Assembly (NCBI RefSeq): GCF_009763245.1
Contig: NZ_WKJZ01000001.1
Span: 434,001-498,000, forward strand
Reading direction: 5' to 3'
Source: Pseudomonas xionganensis
Lineage (GTDB): Bacteria; Pseudomonadota; Gammaproteobacteria; Pseudomonadales; Pseudomonadaceae
Length of the DNA stretch: 64,000 bases
The position numbers and the translations under genes are program-made. How positions within the stretch are numbered: the first letter of the stretch is position 1; every line of letters begins with the position of its first letter. Shown here in pieces: positions 41,587 through 51,531 of this stretch. Under the pieces are notes generated by a model. That model searched no databases. It had not been told where the DNA came from and worked only from the letters and a program-made list of their open reading frames with translations.

Positions 41587-42927
41587 TCAGCCGCGCTGGT
41601 AGCGCAGCGGCAGCCCCTGGCAATCGTTGTGCAGCTGGCCTTCGTGCCAGGCCAGCTGGCCGGAGACGACGGTGCTGCGCACGGCATGGCGGAAGGCGCG
41701 GTCCTGGAAGGGTGTCCAGCCGCAGTGGGCGAGGATCGGGTCGGCGGCAACCGGGCGTGGCTCGGCCAGGCGTTCGATCAGGCACAGGTCGGCCCAGTAG
41801 CCTTCGCGCAGGTAGCCGCGCTGCTCGATGGCAAAGCGCTGTGCCACGGCGTGGCTGGTTTTCTCCACCAGGGTGGTGAGGGGCAGCTGGCCGTCGGCCA
41901 CCAGCTCCAGCAGGGATGGCAGGGCGTGCTGTACCAGCGGCAGGCCGGAGGGCGCCTGCAGGTAGGGCCGCTGCTTCTCCTCCAGGGTATGTGGCGCGTG
42001 GTCGGTGCCAATGATATCCAGCCGGCCGCAGAGCAGGGCCTGGCGCAGCGCGTCGCGGTCGGCCTGGGTCTTGATCGCCGGGTTGCACTTGATCAGGTGG
42101 CCCAGCGCCGCGTAGTCGCGGTCATCGAAATACAGGTGATGGGCGCAGACCTCGGCGGTGATCTGCTTGCCGGCCAGCGGGCCCGGCTGGAACAGGCTCA
42201 GCTCGCGGGCGGTGGTGATGTGCAGCACGTGCAACTGGGTATCGAAGCGCCGCGCCAGGCTCACGGCCAGGCTGGAGGACTGGTAGCAGGCCTCGGCATC
42301 GCGGATCAGCGGGTGCTGGTCGGCCGGGATCTGCTCGCCGTACTGCGCCTGCCACTGCTGTTCACGTTCGCGGATGCGTGGGGTGTATTCGCAATGGGTC
42401 AGCAGAATGGTGGGGCAGTCGCGGAACAACCGCTCCAGCGAGGGCAGGTCGTCGACCAGCATATTGCCGGTGCTGGCGCCCATGAACACCTTCACCGCCG
42501 CCACCCGGTTGGGGGCCAGTGCGGCGACGATGTCGAGGTTTTCCTGGCTGACGCCGAAGTGAAAACCATAGTTGGCCATGGAGCAGTTGGCCGCGCGCCG
42601 CTCCTTGGCTTCTAGTGCTTCCAGGGTCAGGGTCGGCGGGTTGGTGTTGGGCATGTCCATCACGCTGGTGATACCGCCGGCCACCGCCGCGCGGGATTCC
42701 GTGGCGAAGCTGCCTTTGTGCGGTGCGCCGGGGTCACGGAAGTGCACCTGATCGTCGATCATGCCCGGCAGCAGGTACTGCCCGGCGGCGTCGATCTCAA
42801 CCTTGGCATTTATGCCGCTCAGGCTGCTGGCGATGGTTTCGATGCGGCCGTGGCGCACCAGCAGGTCGGCGTCGAATTCGCGGCCTTCGTTGACCAGGCG
42901 GGCGTTGCGAATCAGCAGATCAGTCAT
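41587..42927 (-). CDS. pyrC2: Dihydroorotase paralogue PyrC2
   Basis: A 446-residue amidohydrolase of the pyrimidine pathway. The first metal motif, normally HxH, reads [11 protein letters not shown], so one His is Gln. The other ligands are present: Lys in VAAVKVFMG (carboxylated lysine), His in LLTHCEYTP, His in LHVLHITTA and Asp in GTDHAPH. The Q-for-H form is shared by a known dihydroorotase branch and may need fewer metals. PyrC2 replaces the zinc-dependent enzyme under zinc starvation in pseudomonads (established knowledge). It overlaps yidD2 by 8 bases. Confidence 0.92.
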   Translation of the reverse strand: MTDLLIRNARLVNEGREFDADLLVRHGRIETIASSLSGINAKVEIDAAGQYLLPGMIDDQVHFRDPGAPHKGSFATESRAAVAGGITSVMDMPNTNPPTLTLEALEAKERRAANCSMANYGFHFGVSQENLDIVAALAPNRVAAVKVFMGASTGNMLVDDLPSLERLFRDCPTILLTHCEYTPRIREREQQWQAQYGEQIPADQHPLIRDAEACYQSSSLAVSLARRFDTQLHVLHITTARELSLFQPGPLAGKQITAEVCAHHLYFDDRDYAALGHLIKCNPAIKTQADRDALRQALLCGRLDIIGTDHAPHTLEEKQRPYLQAPSGLPLVQHALPSLLELVADGQLPLTTLVEKTSHAVAQRFAIEQRGYLREGYWADLCLIERLAEPRPVAADPILAHCGWTPFQDRAFRHAVRSTVVSGQLAWHEGQLHNDCQGLPLRYQRG

Positions 42928-43165
42928 GGGGATGTTCCTGATTGCAGCGATGGATGGGCGGCACCGGGTCGTAGCCGCCCGGATGCCAGGGGTGGCAGCG
43001 CAACAAGCGGCGCACGGCCAGCCAGCTGCCGCGCCATGCGCCGTGGGTTTGCAGCGCTTCGATGGCGTAGTGCGAACAGCTGGGGTGGAAGCGGCAGCGT
43101 GGCCCGAGCAATGGGCTGATCAGGTACTGGTAGAGCCGCACCAGGCTCAGTAGCAGGCTTTTCAT
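42920..43165 (-). CDS. yidD2: YidD-family membrane-insertion factor paralogue
   Basis: An 81-residue protein with an amphipathic N-terminal helix ([19 protein letters not shown]) followed by the YidD core: [19 protein letters not shown], then [17 protein letters not shown]. Cys24, Cys30 and Cys57 with nearby His27, His32 and His58 could form a metal site. YidD normally sits between rnpA and yidC near the origin and helps YidC insert membrane proteins. This copy is instead embedded in the zinc-response operon, overlapping hisI2 (ATGA) and pyrC2 (8 bases), so it is probably an extra copy used in zinc shortage. That role is inference. Confidence 0.9.
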   Translation of the reverse strand: MKSLLLSLVRLYQYLISPLLGPRCRFHPSCSHYAIEALQTHGAWRGSWLAVRRLLRCHPWHPGGYDPVPPIHRCNQEHPHD

Positions 43166-43569
43166 TGCGGCACGCTGATCACGCACACCCGCGCGTCGCG
43201 GATGGCGTTGTAGAAGCAGCTGGGTCGACCGGTGTGGCAGGCCGGGCCCTGCTGCTCGACCAGCAGCAGAATGGCGTCGCCGTCGCAGTCCAGGCGCGCC
43301 TCCACCAGGCGCTGGCGGTGGCCGCTGGTTTCGCCCTTGCGCCATAGCTGCTGGCGTGAGCGCGACCAGTAGCAGACCTGGCCTGTGCTCAGGGTTTCTT
43401 CCAGGGCGGCGCGGTTGACCCAGGCCAGCATCAGCACCTCGCCGCTGTCGTGCTGCTGGGCGATGGCGGCGATCAGGCCGTCGGCATTCCAGGGCATGGC
43501 GTCCAGCACCTCTGCCAGGGGGCGGCTGTCGCCCAGCCCGGCCTGTTCCAGTTGCAGCCACAGGTTCAT
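43162..43569 (-). CDS. hisI2: Phosphoribosyl-AMP cyclohydrolase paralogue HisI2
   Basis: A 135-residue histidine-pathway enzyme that opens the adenine ring of PR-AMP. The metal motifs are present: [20 protein letters not shown] with the DxDxD-like triad, followed by [11 protein letters not shown], so the zinc-binding Cys residues appear intact. It does not sit in a his operon but between the zinc-binding protein gene and yidD2, overlapping both. HisI paralogues under Zur are known. The N-terminal about 20 residues ([20 protein letters not shown]) are longer than the standard form. Confidence 0.9.
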   Translation of the reverse strand: MNLWLQLEQAGLGDSRPLAEVLDAMPWNADGLIAAIAQQHDSGEVLMLAWVNRAALEETLSTGQVCYWSRSRQQLWRKGETSGHRQRLVEARLDCDGDAILLLVEQQGPACHTGRPSCFYNAIRDARVCVISVPQ

Positions 43570-44438
43570 GGCTTGAGCGCGGCCAGCAGGGTGTCGAGGT
43601 TGTACTTGAACATGCCCAGGTAGGTACTGGCCGGCCCCTCGCTGGCCAGGGCGTCGGAGTACAGGGTACCGCCGACCTGGGCCCCGGCTTCGCTGGCGAT
43701 CTGCTGGATCAGGCGCGGGTCGCGGATGTTCTCGACGAAAACGGCTTTTACCCCGTCGGCGCGAATCTGCCGGATCAGCGCAGCCACCTCGGCGGCAGAG
43801 GGCTCATCGGCCGTGCTCAAACCCTGCGGCGCAACAAATTTCAGGCCGTAGGCCTGGCCCAGGTAGGCGAAGGCGTCATGGCTGGCGATGATGCTGCGCT
43901 GCGCCGGCGGCAGTTGGCCCAGGCTGGCACGGGCCTCACTCAGCAAGGCGCGAATCTGGCTGATATAGGCCTCGCTGCGGTAGGCGTAATGCTGTGCATT
44001 GGCCGGATCGAGCTGGCTCAGCGCCTTGGCGATGTTGCGTACATAGATTTCGGCATTGGCCAGGTTCTGCCAGGCATGGGGATCGGGAACCTTTTCACCG
44101 TCTTCATCGAGCATCAGCGGCAGCACCCCGCTGCTGGCATCGATGCGCGTGCCGGGCGCTTCGCTGCTGGCGATCAGGCGCGCCAGCCAGGGCTCGAAGC
44201 CCAGGCCGTTGGCGATGATCAGGTCGGCGGCGAACAGCGCTTTGGCATCCTCTGCGCTGGGCTGGTAGACGTGGGCGTCGGCATCGGCACCGACCAGATT
44301 GCGCAGCACTATGCGATCGCCGGCGATATTCTGGGTAATGTCGGCCAAAATGCTGAAGCTGGTGACGACCTTGAGCTTGTCCTGGGCGTGTGTGAACAGG
44401 GCAAAACTCAAGGTCAGCAAGGCAATCAGGATGCGCAT
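43566..44438 (-). CDS. Zinc/manganese ABC transporter substrate-binding protein (ZnuA-like)
   Basis: A 290-residue cluster A-I binding protein. After a signal peptide (about 1-18) it reads [20 protein letters not shown], with the four metal ligands expected: His in ADAHVYQPS, His in VPDPHAWQN, His in [11 protein letters not shown] and Asp in YSDALAS. The long His-rich loop of classical ZnuA is missing, as in AztC/SitA-like proteins, so metal choice (zinc or manganese) is not fixed by sequence; zinc is favoured by context. ATG 44438 follows AAGGAACCCACC. It overlaps hisI2 by four bases. Confidence 0.9.
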   Translation of the reverse strand: MRILIALLTLSFALFTHAQDKLKVVTSFSILADITQNIAGDRIVLRNLVGADADAHVYQPSAEDAKALFAADLIIANGLGFEPWLARLIASSEAPGTRIDASSGVLPLMLDEDGEKVPDPHAWQNLANAEIYVRNIAKALSQLDPANAQHYAYRSEAYISQIRALLSEARASLGQLPPAQRSIIASHDAFAYLGQAYGLKFVAPQGLSTADEPSAAEVAALIRQIRADGVKAVFVENIRDPRLIQQIASEAGAQVGGTLYSDALASEGPASTYLGMFKYNLDTLLAALKP

Positions 44439-44448
44439 GGTGGGTTCC

Positions 44449-45315
44449 TTATGGTGCTGGAGATAAACGGGGTGGGCGGCGCAGCAGCCCATTTTGTGGG
44501 CCGAACACGACGGAGCTGATGTAGGCCAGGCCGGCGAGCAGCACGATGCACGGGCCGCTCGGCAGGTTGGCGTAGTAGGACAGCAGCAGACCGAGCCAGA
44601 CGCAGCTCGCGCCGATGCCGGCGGCGAGCAGTAACAAGCGCGGCAGGTGACGGCTCCAGAAGCGGGCGGCGGCGGCTGGCAGCATCATCAGGCCGACCAC
44701 CATCAGCGCGCCGATGGCCTGAAAACCGACCACCAGGTTGAGCACCACCAGGGCGAGAAACAGCCCGTAGGCCAGCGGCCCGAAGCGGCTGACCCCGGCG
44801 AGAAACAGCGGGTCGAGGCTGTCCAGCAGCAACCAGCGGTAGATCAGGGCGAGCAGCAGCAGGCTGCCGATGGACACCAGCAGCATGCCGTTCAGGGTTG
44901 GCGGGTCCACGGCCAGCACCGAGCCGAACAGCAGGTGCAGCAGATCCAGCTTGTTGCCGGCCAGGCCCAGCAGCAATACACCGCTGGCCAGGGAGATCGG
45001 GTAAATGGCAGCCAGGCTGGCGTCTTCGCGCAGGCCGGTGCGCCGCGTCACCCAGGCGGCCAGCCCGGCCATGCCCAGGCCGGCGACCAGGCCACCCAGG
45101 GTCAGCGCCGGCAGGCTCAGGCCATACAGCCAGAAGCCCAGCGCCGCGCCAGGCAGGATGCCGTGGGCGATGGCGTCACCCATCAGGCTTAAACGCCGCA
45201 ACTGCAGAAACACACCCAGTGGTGCCGCACTGATCGCCAGGGCCGCGCCGCCCAGCAGGGCGCGGCGCATAAAGGCGAAATCGACAAAGGGGCTCCACAG
45301 CAGCTCCAGGCTCAC
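44449..45315 (-). CDS. Metal ABC transporter permease (ZnuB-like)
   Basis: A 288-residue membrane protein with about eight hydrophobic segments, of the ABC-3 family for zinc/manganese. The signature RRLSLMGDAIAHGILPGAAL (about 40-59) is present, as is the segment IGALMVVGLMMLPAAAARFW. It overlaps the ATPase gene by four bases (ATGA) and precedes the binding-protein gene by 10 bases, so the transporter is complete. Confidence 0.93.
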   Translation of the reverse strand: MSLELLWSPFVDFAFMRRALLGGAALAISAAPLGVFLQLRRLSLMGDAIAHGILPGAALGFWLYGLSLPALTLGGLVAGLGMAGLAAWVTRRTGLREDASLAAIYPISLASGVLLLGLAGNKLDLLHLLFGSVLAVDPPTLNGMLLVSIGSLLLLALIYRWLLLDSLDPLFLAGVSRFGPLAYGLFLALVVLNLVVGFQAIGALMVVGLMMLPAAAARFWSRHLPRLLLLAAGIGASCVWLGLLLSYYANLPSGPCIVLLAGLAYISSVVFGPQNGLLRRPPRLSPAP

Positions 45316-45983
45316 GCCACCTGCTCCAGAGCCGAGTGCTGGCCGATCAGCTCGCGAATCGGCGCGAAGATGCAGCCGCTGCGCGACAGCAGCAGGGCGT
45401 TATCCAGGTGCTGGCTCATATGGCTGAGGGCATGGCTGACGATAATCTGCGTGCGGCCCTCAGCCTGCCAGCGGGCGATGTGCTGCCAGAGCAGGGCCAG
45501 GCCCGGTTCATCCAGCGCGGCTTCCGGCTCGTCGAGCAGCAGAATCTGCGCATCGGTCAGGCTCAGGCGGGCGAGCAGGGCGCGCTGCAATTCGCCGCCG
45601 GACAAGGCCTGCAGACTGTGCTGTGCCAGCGCGCTCAGGCCCCAGTCGGCCAATGCCTGCTCCAGCCGCGCCTGACGTTGCGGCCGACTCAGGCGGCTGC
45701 GCCATAACCCGGCGCTGACCAGATCCTGCAGGGTGATCGGGAACTGCCGATCCAGCGCCTGCTGTTGCACCAGGTAGGCGACCCCGCCCAGCGGCGCGAC
45801 GCTCAGCTCGATATGGCCGCGCAAGGGCCGGGCGATGCCGGCAATCACCTTGAGCAGGCTGCTTTTGCCACAACCGTTGCCGCCGATCACCCCGGTCAGG
45901 CTGGCGCGGGCCAGGTACAGATTCAGCGGCGGGGTCAGCGGCTGGCCGGCAGGGCCCCATTGCAGGTTGTGGCAGTGGATCAT
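45312..45983 (-). CDS. Metal ABC transporter ATP-binding protein (ZnuC-like)
   Basis: A 223-residue ABC ATPase. Walker A is GGNGCGKSSLL (about 35-45), the signature is LSGGELQRALLARL (about 126-139), Walker B is ILLLDEPEAALDE and the H-loop is IIVSHALSHM. It drives the adjacent ZnuB-like permease. Start ATG 45983 overlaps the end of folE2 by four bases. Confidence 0.93.
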   Translation of the reverse strand: MIHCHNLQWGPAGQPLTPPLNLYLARASLTGVIGGNGCGKSSLLKVIAGIARPLRGHIELSVAPLGGVAYLVQQQALDRQFPITLQDLVSAGLWRSRLSRPQRQARLEQALADWGLSALAQHSLQALSGGELQRALLARLSLTDAQILLLDEPEAALDEPGLALLWQHIARWQAEGRTQIIVSHALSHMSQHLDNALLLSRSGCIFAPIRELIGQHSALEQVA

Positions 45984-46876
45984 GCCGGGCTCCAGTTCCA
46001 GCGGCTTTCGGCAATGGCGTCGTGGGCATGCAGGCTTTCCGCATGCACCACCCGCAGGGCGAAGGCGCTCAGGCCCGGCTGCGCCAGCAGGGCGCTATGC
46101 AGGCGGCGGGCGGCGTCTTCGCAGAACATCAGGTTCTGCCCGTTGGCCAGGGCAAAGGCCTGCTCGTCGGCGCGCTTGACCGCGGTTTGCACGGCCGTGC
46201 CCAGGGCCTGTTCGGCGCTGTCGATCAGCTCGACCAGCGGCAGCTCGGCACAGTCGCCGTGCAGGCGTACCTGCAGGGTGGCGGTGCTGCGCTGGCTGTG
46301 TGGGGTGGCGACTATGCCCTGGGCCGAGCCGAGCCAGGCCAGCACCTGTTCATGGCTGAGCGGCTGGCCGGCGAAGTCCTGGGCGAACTGCTGCTGGATC
46401 AGCTGGCGGGCCAGGGCCGCCGAGCAGGGGCAGGTGGAGGAATAGGCCACCTGCACCTGTAGTTCCACGTGAAACCCCCATGCATCCTGGCGTGCACGCA
46501 CTTCGAAGGGGTAAGCCTTCCATCCCGACAAGGGGCTGACCAGGGCCGGGCGGCTCAACAAGGCTTCACCGCTGAGGGTCACGCTGGCCCGTTGCGACAG
46601 CCCGGCGTGGCTGTGCAGAAACTCGCTGAGCAGCTGTTGCAGCAAGGCCAGGGTCAGGTTGTGCGATTCCAGACTGTGCAGCGCCAGATACAGCCGTGAC
46701 ATATGGATACCGCGGGCAGCGCTGTCGTCCAGGCTGACCCCGGCGCTGGCACGGGCGTTGATGCGCTGGCCGGCCAGCAGCACGGGCAGGGCGATTTCGC
46801 CCATGCCAACCCAGTCCAGGCGCTGTTCGTGGTGGCTCGCCTGGCTGGCGATATCCGGCAGGGTAAGGGCGTTCAT
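45980..46876 (-). CDS. folE2: GTP cyclohydrolase FolE2 (zinc-independent type)
   Basis: A 298-residue enzyme for the first step of folate and queuosine/pterin synthesis. Family features are DWVGMGEIALPVLLAG, RGIHMSRLYLAL, YSSTCPCSAALARQL with the conserved Cys, and ANGQNLMFCEDAARRL. FolE2 can use metals other than zinc and is the standard Zur-regulated substitute for FolE. ATG 46876 was chosen (AGGA upstream) over the frame open to 46906. It is the first gene of the leftward operon, 31 bases from the Zur-like box. Confidence 0.95.
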   Translation of the reverse strand: MNALTLPDIASQASHHEQRLDWVGMGEIALPVLLAGQRINARASAGVSLDDSAARGIHMSRLYLALHSLESHNLTLALLQQLLSEFLHSHAGLSQRASVTLSGEALLSRPALVSPLSGWKAYPFEVRARQDAWGFHVELQVQVAYSSTCPCSAALARQLIQQQFAQDFAGQPLSHEQVLAWLGSAQGIVATPHSQRSTATLQVRLHGDCAELPLVELIDSAEQALGTAVQTAVKRADEQAFALANGQNLMFCEDAARRLHSALLAQPGLSAFALRVVHAESLHAHDAIAESRWNWSPA

Positions 46877-46907
46877 CAGAAATCCTGAGCATGAAAGTGG
46901 CGACAAA

Positions 46908-46922
46908 TGTTATGTTATAACA
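46908..46922. promoter_or_regulatory. Zur-like operator shared by the divergent zinc operons
   Basis: TGTTATGTTATAACA is a perfect 6-bp inverted repeat with a 3-base centre, flanked by AA and AT (AATGTTATGTTATAACAATT). It matches the proteobacterial Zur consensus GTTATANTATAAC closely. It is nearly centred in the 76-base gap, 31 bases before folE2 and 30 before dksA2, so one repressor dimer could close both promoters. Confidence 0.85.
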
Positions 46923-46952
46923 ATTGCAATCGCATACCAGTGAATTCACCCG

Positions 46953-47375
46953 ATGAGCACGAGCCCGATTACCCAGGACGATCTGCTGGCCCAGCCAGCC
47001 GATCACTATATGAACGACGCCCAGCAGCAGTTCTTCCGCGCCTTGCTGCTCAGCCAGCGCGCCGAGTTGCAGGCGCGCATTGCCGATGAGTTCGAAGGCC
47101 TGCGCGAGCGTGATACCAGCAGCGACCCGGCCGATATCGGCAGTGCCGAGGAACAGCGGCAGTGGCAGCTGCGCCTGCTGGAGCGGGAGAAGAAGCTGCT
47201 GGACAAGATCGACGAGGCCCTCGACCGCCTGGCCCGCGGCGAGTACGGCTGGTGCCGGGAAACCGGCGAGCCGATAGGCCTCAAACGCCTGCTGCTGCGC
47301 CCCACCGCCAGCCTGTGCATCGAGGCCAAGGAGCGCCAGGAACAGCGCGAAAAACACCAGCGTGACCGTGACTGA
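46953..47375 (+). CDS. dksA2: DksA2, zinc-finger-deficient DksA paralogue
   Basis: A 140-residue RNA-polymerase-binding stringent-response regulator. The coiled coil carries the tip acids (DTSSDPADIGSAEE). The four-Cys zinc finger of DksA is degenerate: Cys101 and Cys122 remain while Thr104 and Thr118 replace the other two (GWCRETGEPIG; RPTASLCIEA). This CxxT/TxxxC pattern is the mark of DksA2, which replaces DksA when zinc is scarce (established in P. aeruginosa). First gene of the rightward operon. Confidence 0.95.
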   Translation: MSTSPITQDDLLAQPADHYMNDAQQQFFRALLLSQRAELQARIADEFEGLRERDTSSDPADIGSAEEQRQWQLRLLEREKKLLDKIDEALDRLARGEYGWCRETGEPIGLKRLLLRPTASLCIEAKERQEQREKHQRDRD

Positions 47376-47389
47376 ACGAGGACCCGAAC

Positions 47390-48597
<1,208 letters not shown>

Positions 48598-48598
<1 letters not shown>

Positions 48599-49242
48599 TG
48601 CTCGCGCAGGTGTTGCGCCAACCGCTGCAGCAGATCGCCAGCGAGCAGATCGATGTATTCGGCGAGGTGCTGCGCGATCACGTCAACCTGGCGCTGTGGC
48701 AACGTCAGCTACCCGCGCAGATCAGCGACTTTGCCAATGCCCTGTTGGCCCAGGGCGAGCCGCTGGGGCAATCCATGGTGCTGGAGCTGGCCAGCCCGGA
48801 GAGCGAACCGAGCCTGAGTGGCCTGGTTGATGGCTACAGCGATCTGCCGGGCCAGGCGGCCTTCTTGCAGGACGTCAGCTGGCTGGTCAGCGCCTTTGCC
48901 TGCCTGTTCGACGCCAAACGCATCGGTCTGCGCCTGCGCATCCTGGACAAAGCCATGTGCCCGCGCTTTCACGTCGACCATGTGCCGGTACGGCTGATTA
49001 CCAGCTATGCCGGGGTCGGCAGCGAGTGGCTGGCAGAGGGCCTGATGGCGCGTCGGCGGCTGGGTGAGCCTGCCGCCGAACCCAGCGATCCGAGCCTGAT
49101 CCAGCGTGCCGAGGCCGGCCATGTGCTGCTGGCCAAGGGCGAGAAATGGATTGGTAATGAGGGTGGCGGGTTGATTCATCGCTCGCCGCAACCGCCGGCC
49201 GGTGAGCGGCGGTTGTTGATGACGCTGGATTGGCTGGCCTGA
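48598..49242 (+). CDS. DUF1826 protein with dioxygenase-like metal motif
   Basis: A 214-residue protein translationally coupled to the COG0523 GTPase (one-base overlap, TGATG). DUF1826 proteins often occur with Zur-regulated COG0523 genes. The sequence shows CPRFHVDHVPVRLITSY (about 121-137) with His125 and Asp127, and NEGGGLIHRSPQPPAGERRL (about 187-206) with His194 and Arg204/205. This HxD...H...R order resembles the double-stranded beta-helix of Fe(II)/2-oxoglutarate oxygenases. Function unknown; the similarity is inference from motif order. Confidence 0.85.
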
Positions 49243-49417
49243 CGGGGATTGGGCAGGGGAGCCAGTCTGTCCTAAGCTCCCTTTGACAGGTCGATCAGCA
49301 TCGGAAGAAAAGGCGTTTACCGGTTAGCGACATATCCCGATTGACGTGCATCCGCTGTTCTCTCTTACTCTTGTCTCCCAGTTGTACGGTACGAGTCTCT
49401 CGGTGGAGGTTGGCGGG

Positions 49418-51055
49418 ATGCAGCTTTGGGTGCGTGCGGGACATTCGCAAGAGTCATTCGAGCAGCTAAGCCAGCGTGTATTCGGCAATATCGTGCTGAT
49501 TATGGCGTTGATGTCTTTACCGGCCTTGCTGGTGTCGCTCTGGCGTGCCAGCTTTATGGGCTGGCAGCCGTTTATGGTGCTGCAGTTGCTGGCCTGCCTG
49601 CTGGTCTGGGCCATTGTTCTGTTGCGTGAACGCCTTTCAATTGCACGGCGCCTGGTGATTCTGGGGCTGGTGTTCTTTTTGTTCGTCACTCCCTCGACCC
49701 TGCAGCTGGGCCCTGTTGCCGAGTCCCGCGGTTTTCTGATGTTCCTGGCTTTTCTGGTCGGGTTATTCGCCACGCCTCGTGCGGTGTTGCTGCTCAGCGG
49801 CTTGATTCTGCTCTGGGTGTTTGCCTTCGCCCTGCTGGCTACCCAGCAGGGTTTGCCCCTGCAGATCCATGATTACCAGGCCTACAGTCAACAGCCTGCT
49901 GTCTGGGTGGTCATGGCCCTGGTCATAGGCTTGTTCAGTGCCTGCATCGGCTATGTGGGTTCGGCCCTGGTGCAGCACCTCAAGCAGCAGGCTCAGGCCC
50001 TGCAGATCAATGAAGCCCGTTTGCGGGGATTGTTCGAGCTGTCGCCGATCGGCATCGCCCTGAGTGATGTCAAAACAGGCCGCTTTCTGGAGGTCAATGA
50101 GCAGTTACTGTGGGACAGCGGCTACAGCCAGGAGGAGTTTCTCCAGCTCGATTACTGGCAACTGACACCTCGCGAATACGAGGCTCAGGAACTGCAGCAG
50201 TTGAGCCTGTTACTGGATCAGGGGCGCTTCGGTCCTTACGAGAAGGAGTTGTGCCGTAAGGACGGCAGCCGCTTTCCGGTAAGGGTGAAAGGATTGCTGT
50301 TGAAGAATGCCCAGGGCCATCGGCAGATCTGGTCCATGGTCGAAGATATTTCCGAGGAACAGCGCCTGGCCAGGATGCAACGCGAGTTTGTCTCCACAGT
50401 CAGCCATGAGTTGCGTACGCCGCTGACATCCATAAATGGAGCGTTGGGGCTGATCGGCGGCGGTGTGCTGGGCGAGTTGCCGGACAAGGCTCGACAGATG
50501 CTGGAGATCGCCCGGCAGAACAGCGAGCAACTGGCTTTACTGATCAATGATCTGTTGGATATGGAGAAGCTGCTGGCGGGCAAGATGGATTTCAATTTAC
50601 AGCCCATGGCGCTGCGGCCGCTGGTCGAAATGGCCGTGCGTAACAACCAGGGCTATGCCGCGCAACATAAGGTGCAGCTCAAGCTGATCAGCCAGGCGGA
50701 TGCCCAGGTAAGGGTCGACGAGTTGCGCCTGGAGCAGGTGCTGAACAACCTGCTCTCCAATGCGGCCAAGTTTTCTCCCAGTGGCGCCCAGGTGGAGGTG
50801 GATATTCAGGTGCATGAGGGGTGGGTCAGAGTCAGCGTTCAGGATCACGGCTGTGGCATAGCGCCGGAGTTTCAGGCCCGGGTGTTCGAGAAGTTTACCC
50901 AGGCCGATGGCTCCAGCACGCGAAGCAAGGGTGGCACAGGTCTGGGGCTGGCCATTACGCGCCAGTTACTGGAGCGCATGGATGGCCGGATCGCTTTTGA
51001 CAGCCGGGTGGGCGAGGGAACGACCTTCTACTTTGAGTTGCCGCTGTGCGAATAA
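49418..51055 (+). CDS. PAS-containing sensor histidine kinase (orphan)
   Basis: A 545-residue kinase. The first about 185 residues hold five or six membrane helices, then a PAS domain (about 200-310; LFELSPIGIALSD), a HisKA domain with His330 in FVSTVSHELRTPLTSINGA and an ATPase domain with N box VLNNLLSNAAKFS, DHGCGI and GGTGLGLAIT. ATG 49418 has GGAGG nine bases upstream; a GTG at 49346 would add 24 residues. No response regulator gene is adjacent. Being directly downstream of the zinc island it could be zinc-related, but nothing shows this. Confidence 0.88.
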   Translation: MQLWVRAGHSQESFEQLSQRVFGNIVLIMALMSLPALLVSLWRASFMGWQPFMVLQLLACLLVWAIVLLRERLSIARRLVILGLVFFLFVTPSTLQLGPVAESRGFLMFLAFLVGLFATPRAVLLLSGLILLWVFAFALLATQQGLPLQIHDYQAYSQQPAVWVVMALVIGLFSACIGYVGSALVQHLKQQAQALQINEARLRGLFELSPIGIALSDVKTGRFLEVNEQLLWDSGYSQEEFLQLDYWQLTPREYEAQELQQLSLLLDQGRFGPYEKELCRKDGSRFPVRVKGLLLKNAQGHRQIWSMVEDISEEQRLARMQREFVSTVSHELRTPLTSINGALGLIGGGVLGELPDKARQMLEIARQNSEQLALLINDLLDMEKLLAGKMDFNLQPMALRPLVEMAVRNNQGYAAQHKVQLKLISQADAQVRVDELRLEQVLNNLLSNAAKFSPSGAQVEVDIQVHEGWVRVSVQDHGCGIAPEFQARVFEKFTQADGSSTRSKGGTGLGLAITRQLLERMDGRIAFDSRVGEGTTFYFELPLCE

Positions 51056-51056
51056 G

Positions 51057-51407
51057 TCAGTAGCTCATCCACACGCCCTTGCTCTGCTGCTCGCAGTAGG
51101 GCTTGAGGTAGGTGGCGTCGCTGGCAACACCGTAATAGTGGATATCCTGCCGGTACAGACCGCTTACCGTGGCATTGCGGCAGACGCCGAAGGCGCCGAT
51201 GGGACACTGTTCGAGGAACTCCACCTCGACCTTCTGCCCCTGCAGCTGCGGCTGGCAGAAACCGCTGCGAAACAGGTTGGGCGGAATGCTGCGGTTCTGC
51301 TGGCATACCTTGATCTCCAGGCGCTGGCCCTGGCTATGCACCACGCAGGCTTCACCCCAGGCCAGGGTGGATAACAGGGATAAGCCCAGGAGCAGAACGG
51401 CACGCAT
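51057..51407 (-). CDS. Secreted cysteine-rich protein of unknown function
   Basis: A 116-residue protein with a signal peptide (1-19, LLLGLSLLSTLAWGEA) and six Cys in the mature part (positions 21, 35, 51, 68, 76, 105), which suggests three disulfides. GAGGAGG upstream of ATG 51407 is a strong ribosome binding site. It is convergent with the histidine kinase gene, with one base between them. Similar pseudomonad proteins exist in my memory without a reliable function. Confidence 0.78.
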   Translation of the reverse strand: MRAVLLLGLSLLSTLAWGEACVVHSQGQRLEIKVCQQNRSIPPNLFRSGFCQPQLQGQKVEVEFLEQCPIGAFGVCRNATVSGLYRQDIHYYGVASDATYLKPYCEQQSKGVWMSY

Positions 51408-51484
51408 CGGCGGCCTCCTCAATACATAAAGCGGCTGGAGGGGTAGAAGCGGCGACTCTAGCACGCTGTTTTTATCCAGTCTGC

Positions 51485-51512
51485 GCCCGCCGGGGGTTCT
51501 CGGCCGGCGGGC
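51485..51512 (+). promoter_or_regulatory. Hairpin in the leader of the second COG0523 gene
   Basis: GCCCGCCGG (51485-51493) pairs with CCGGCGGGC (51504-51512) around a 10-base loop, 19 bases before ATG 51532. With no T-run it is not a typical terminator; it may reduce translation or be part of the leader fold. Confidence 0.4.
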
Positions 51513-51531
51513 AAAGCCGCACCATAGGCCC

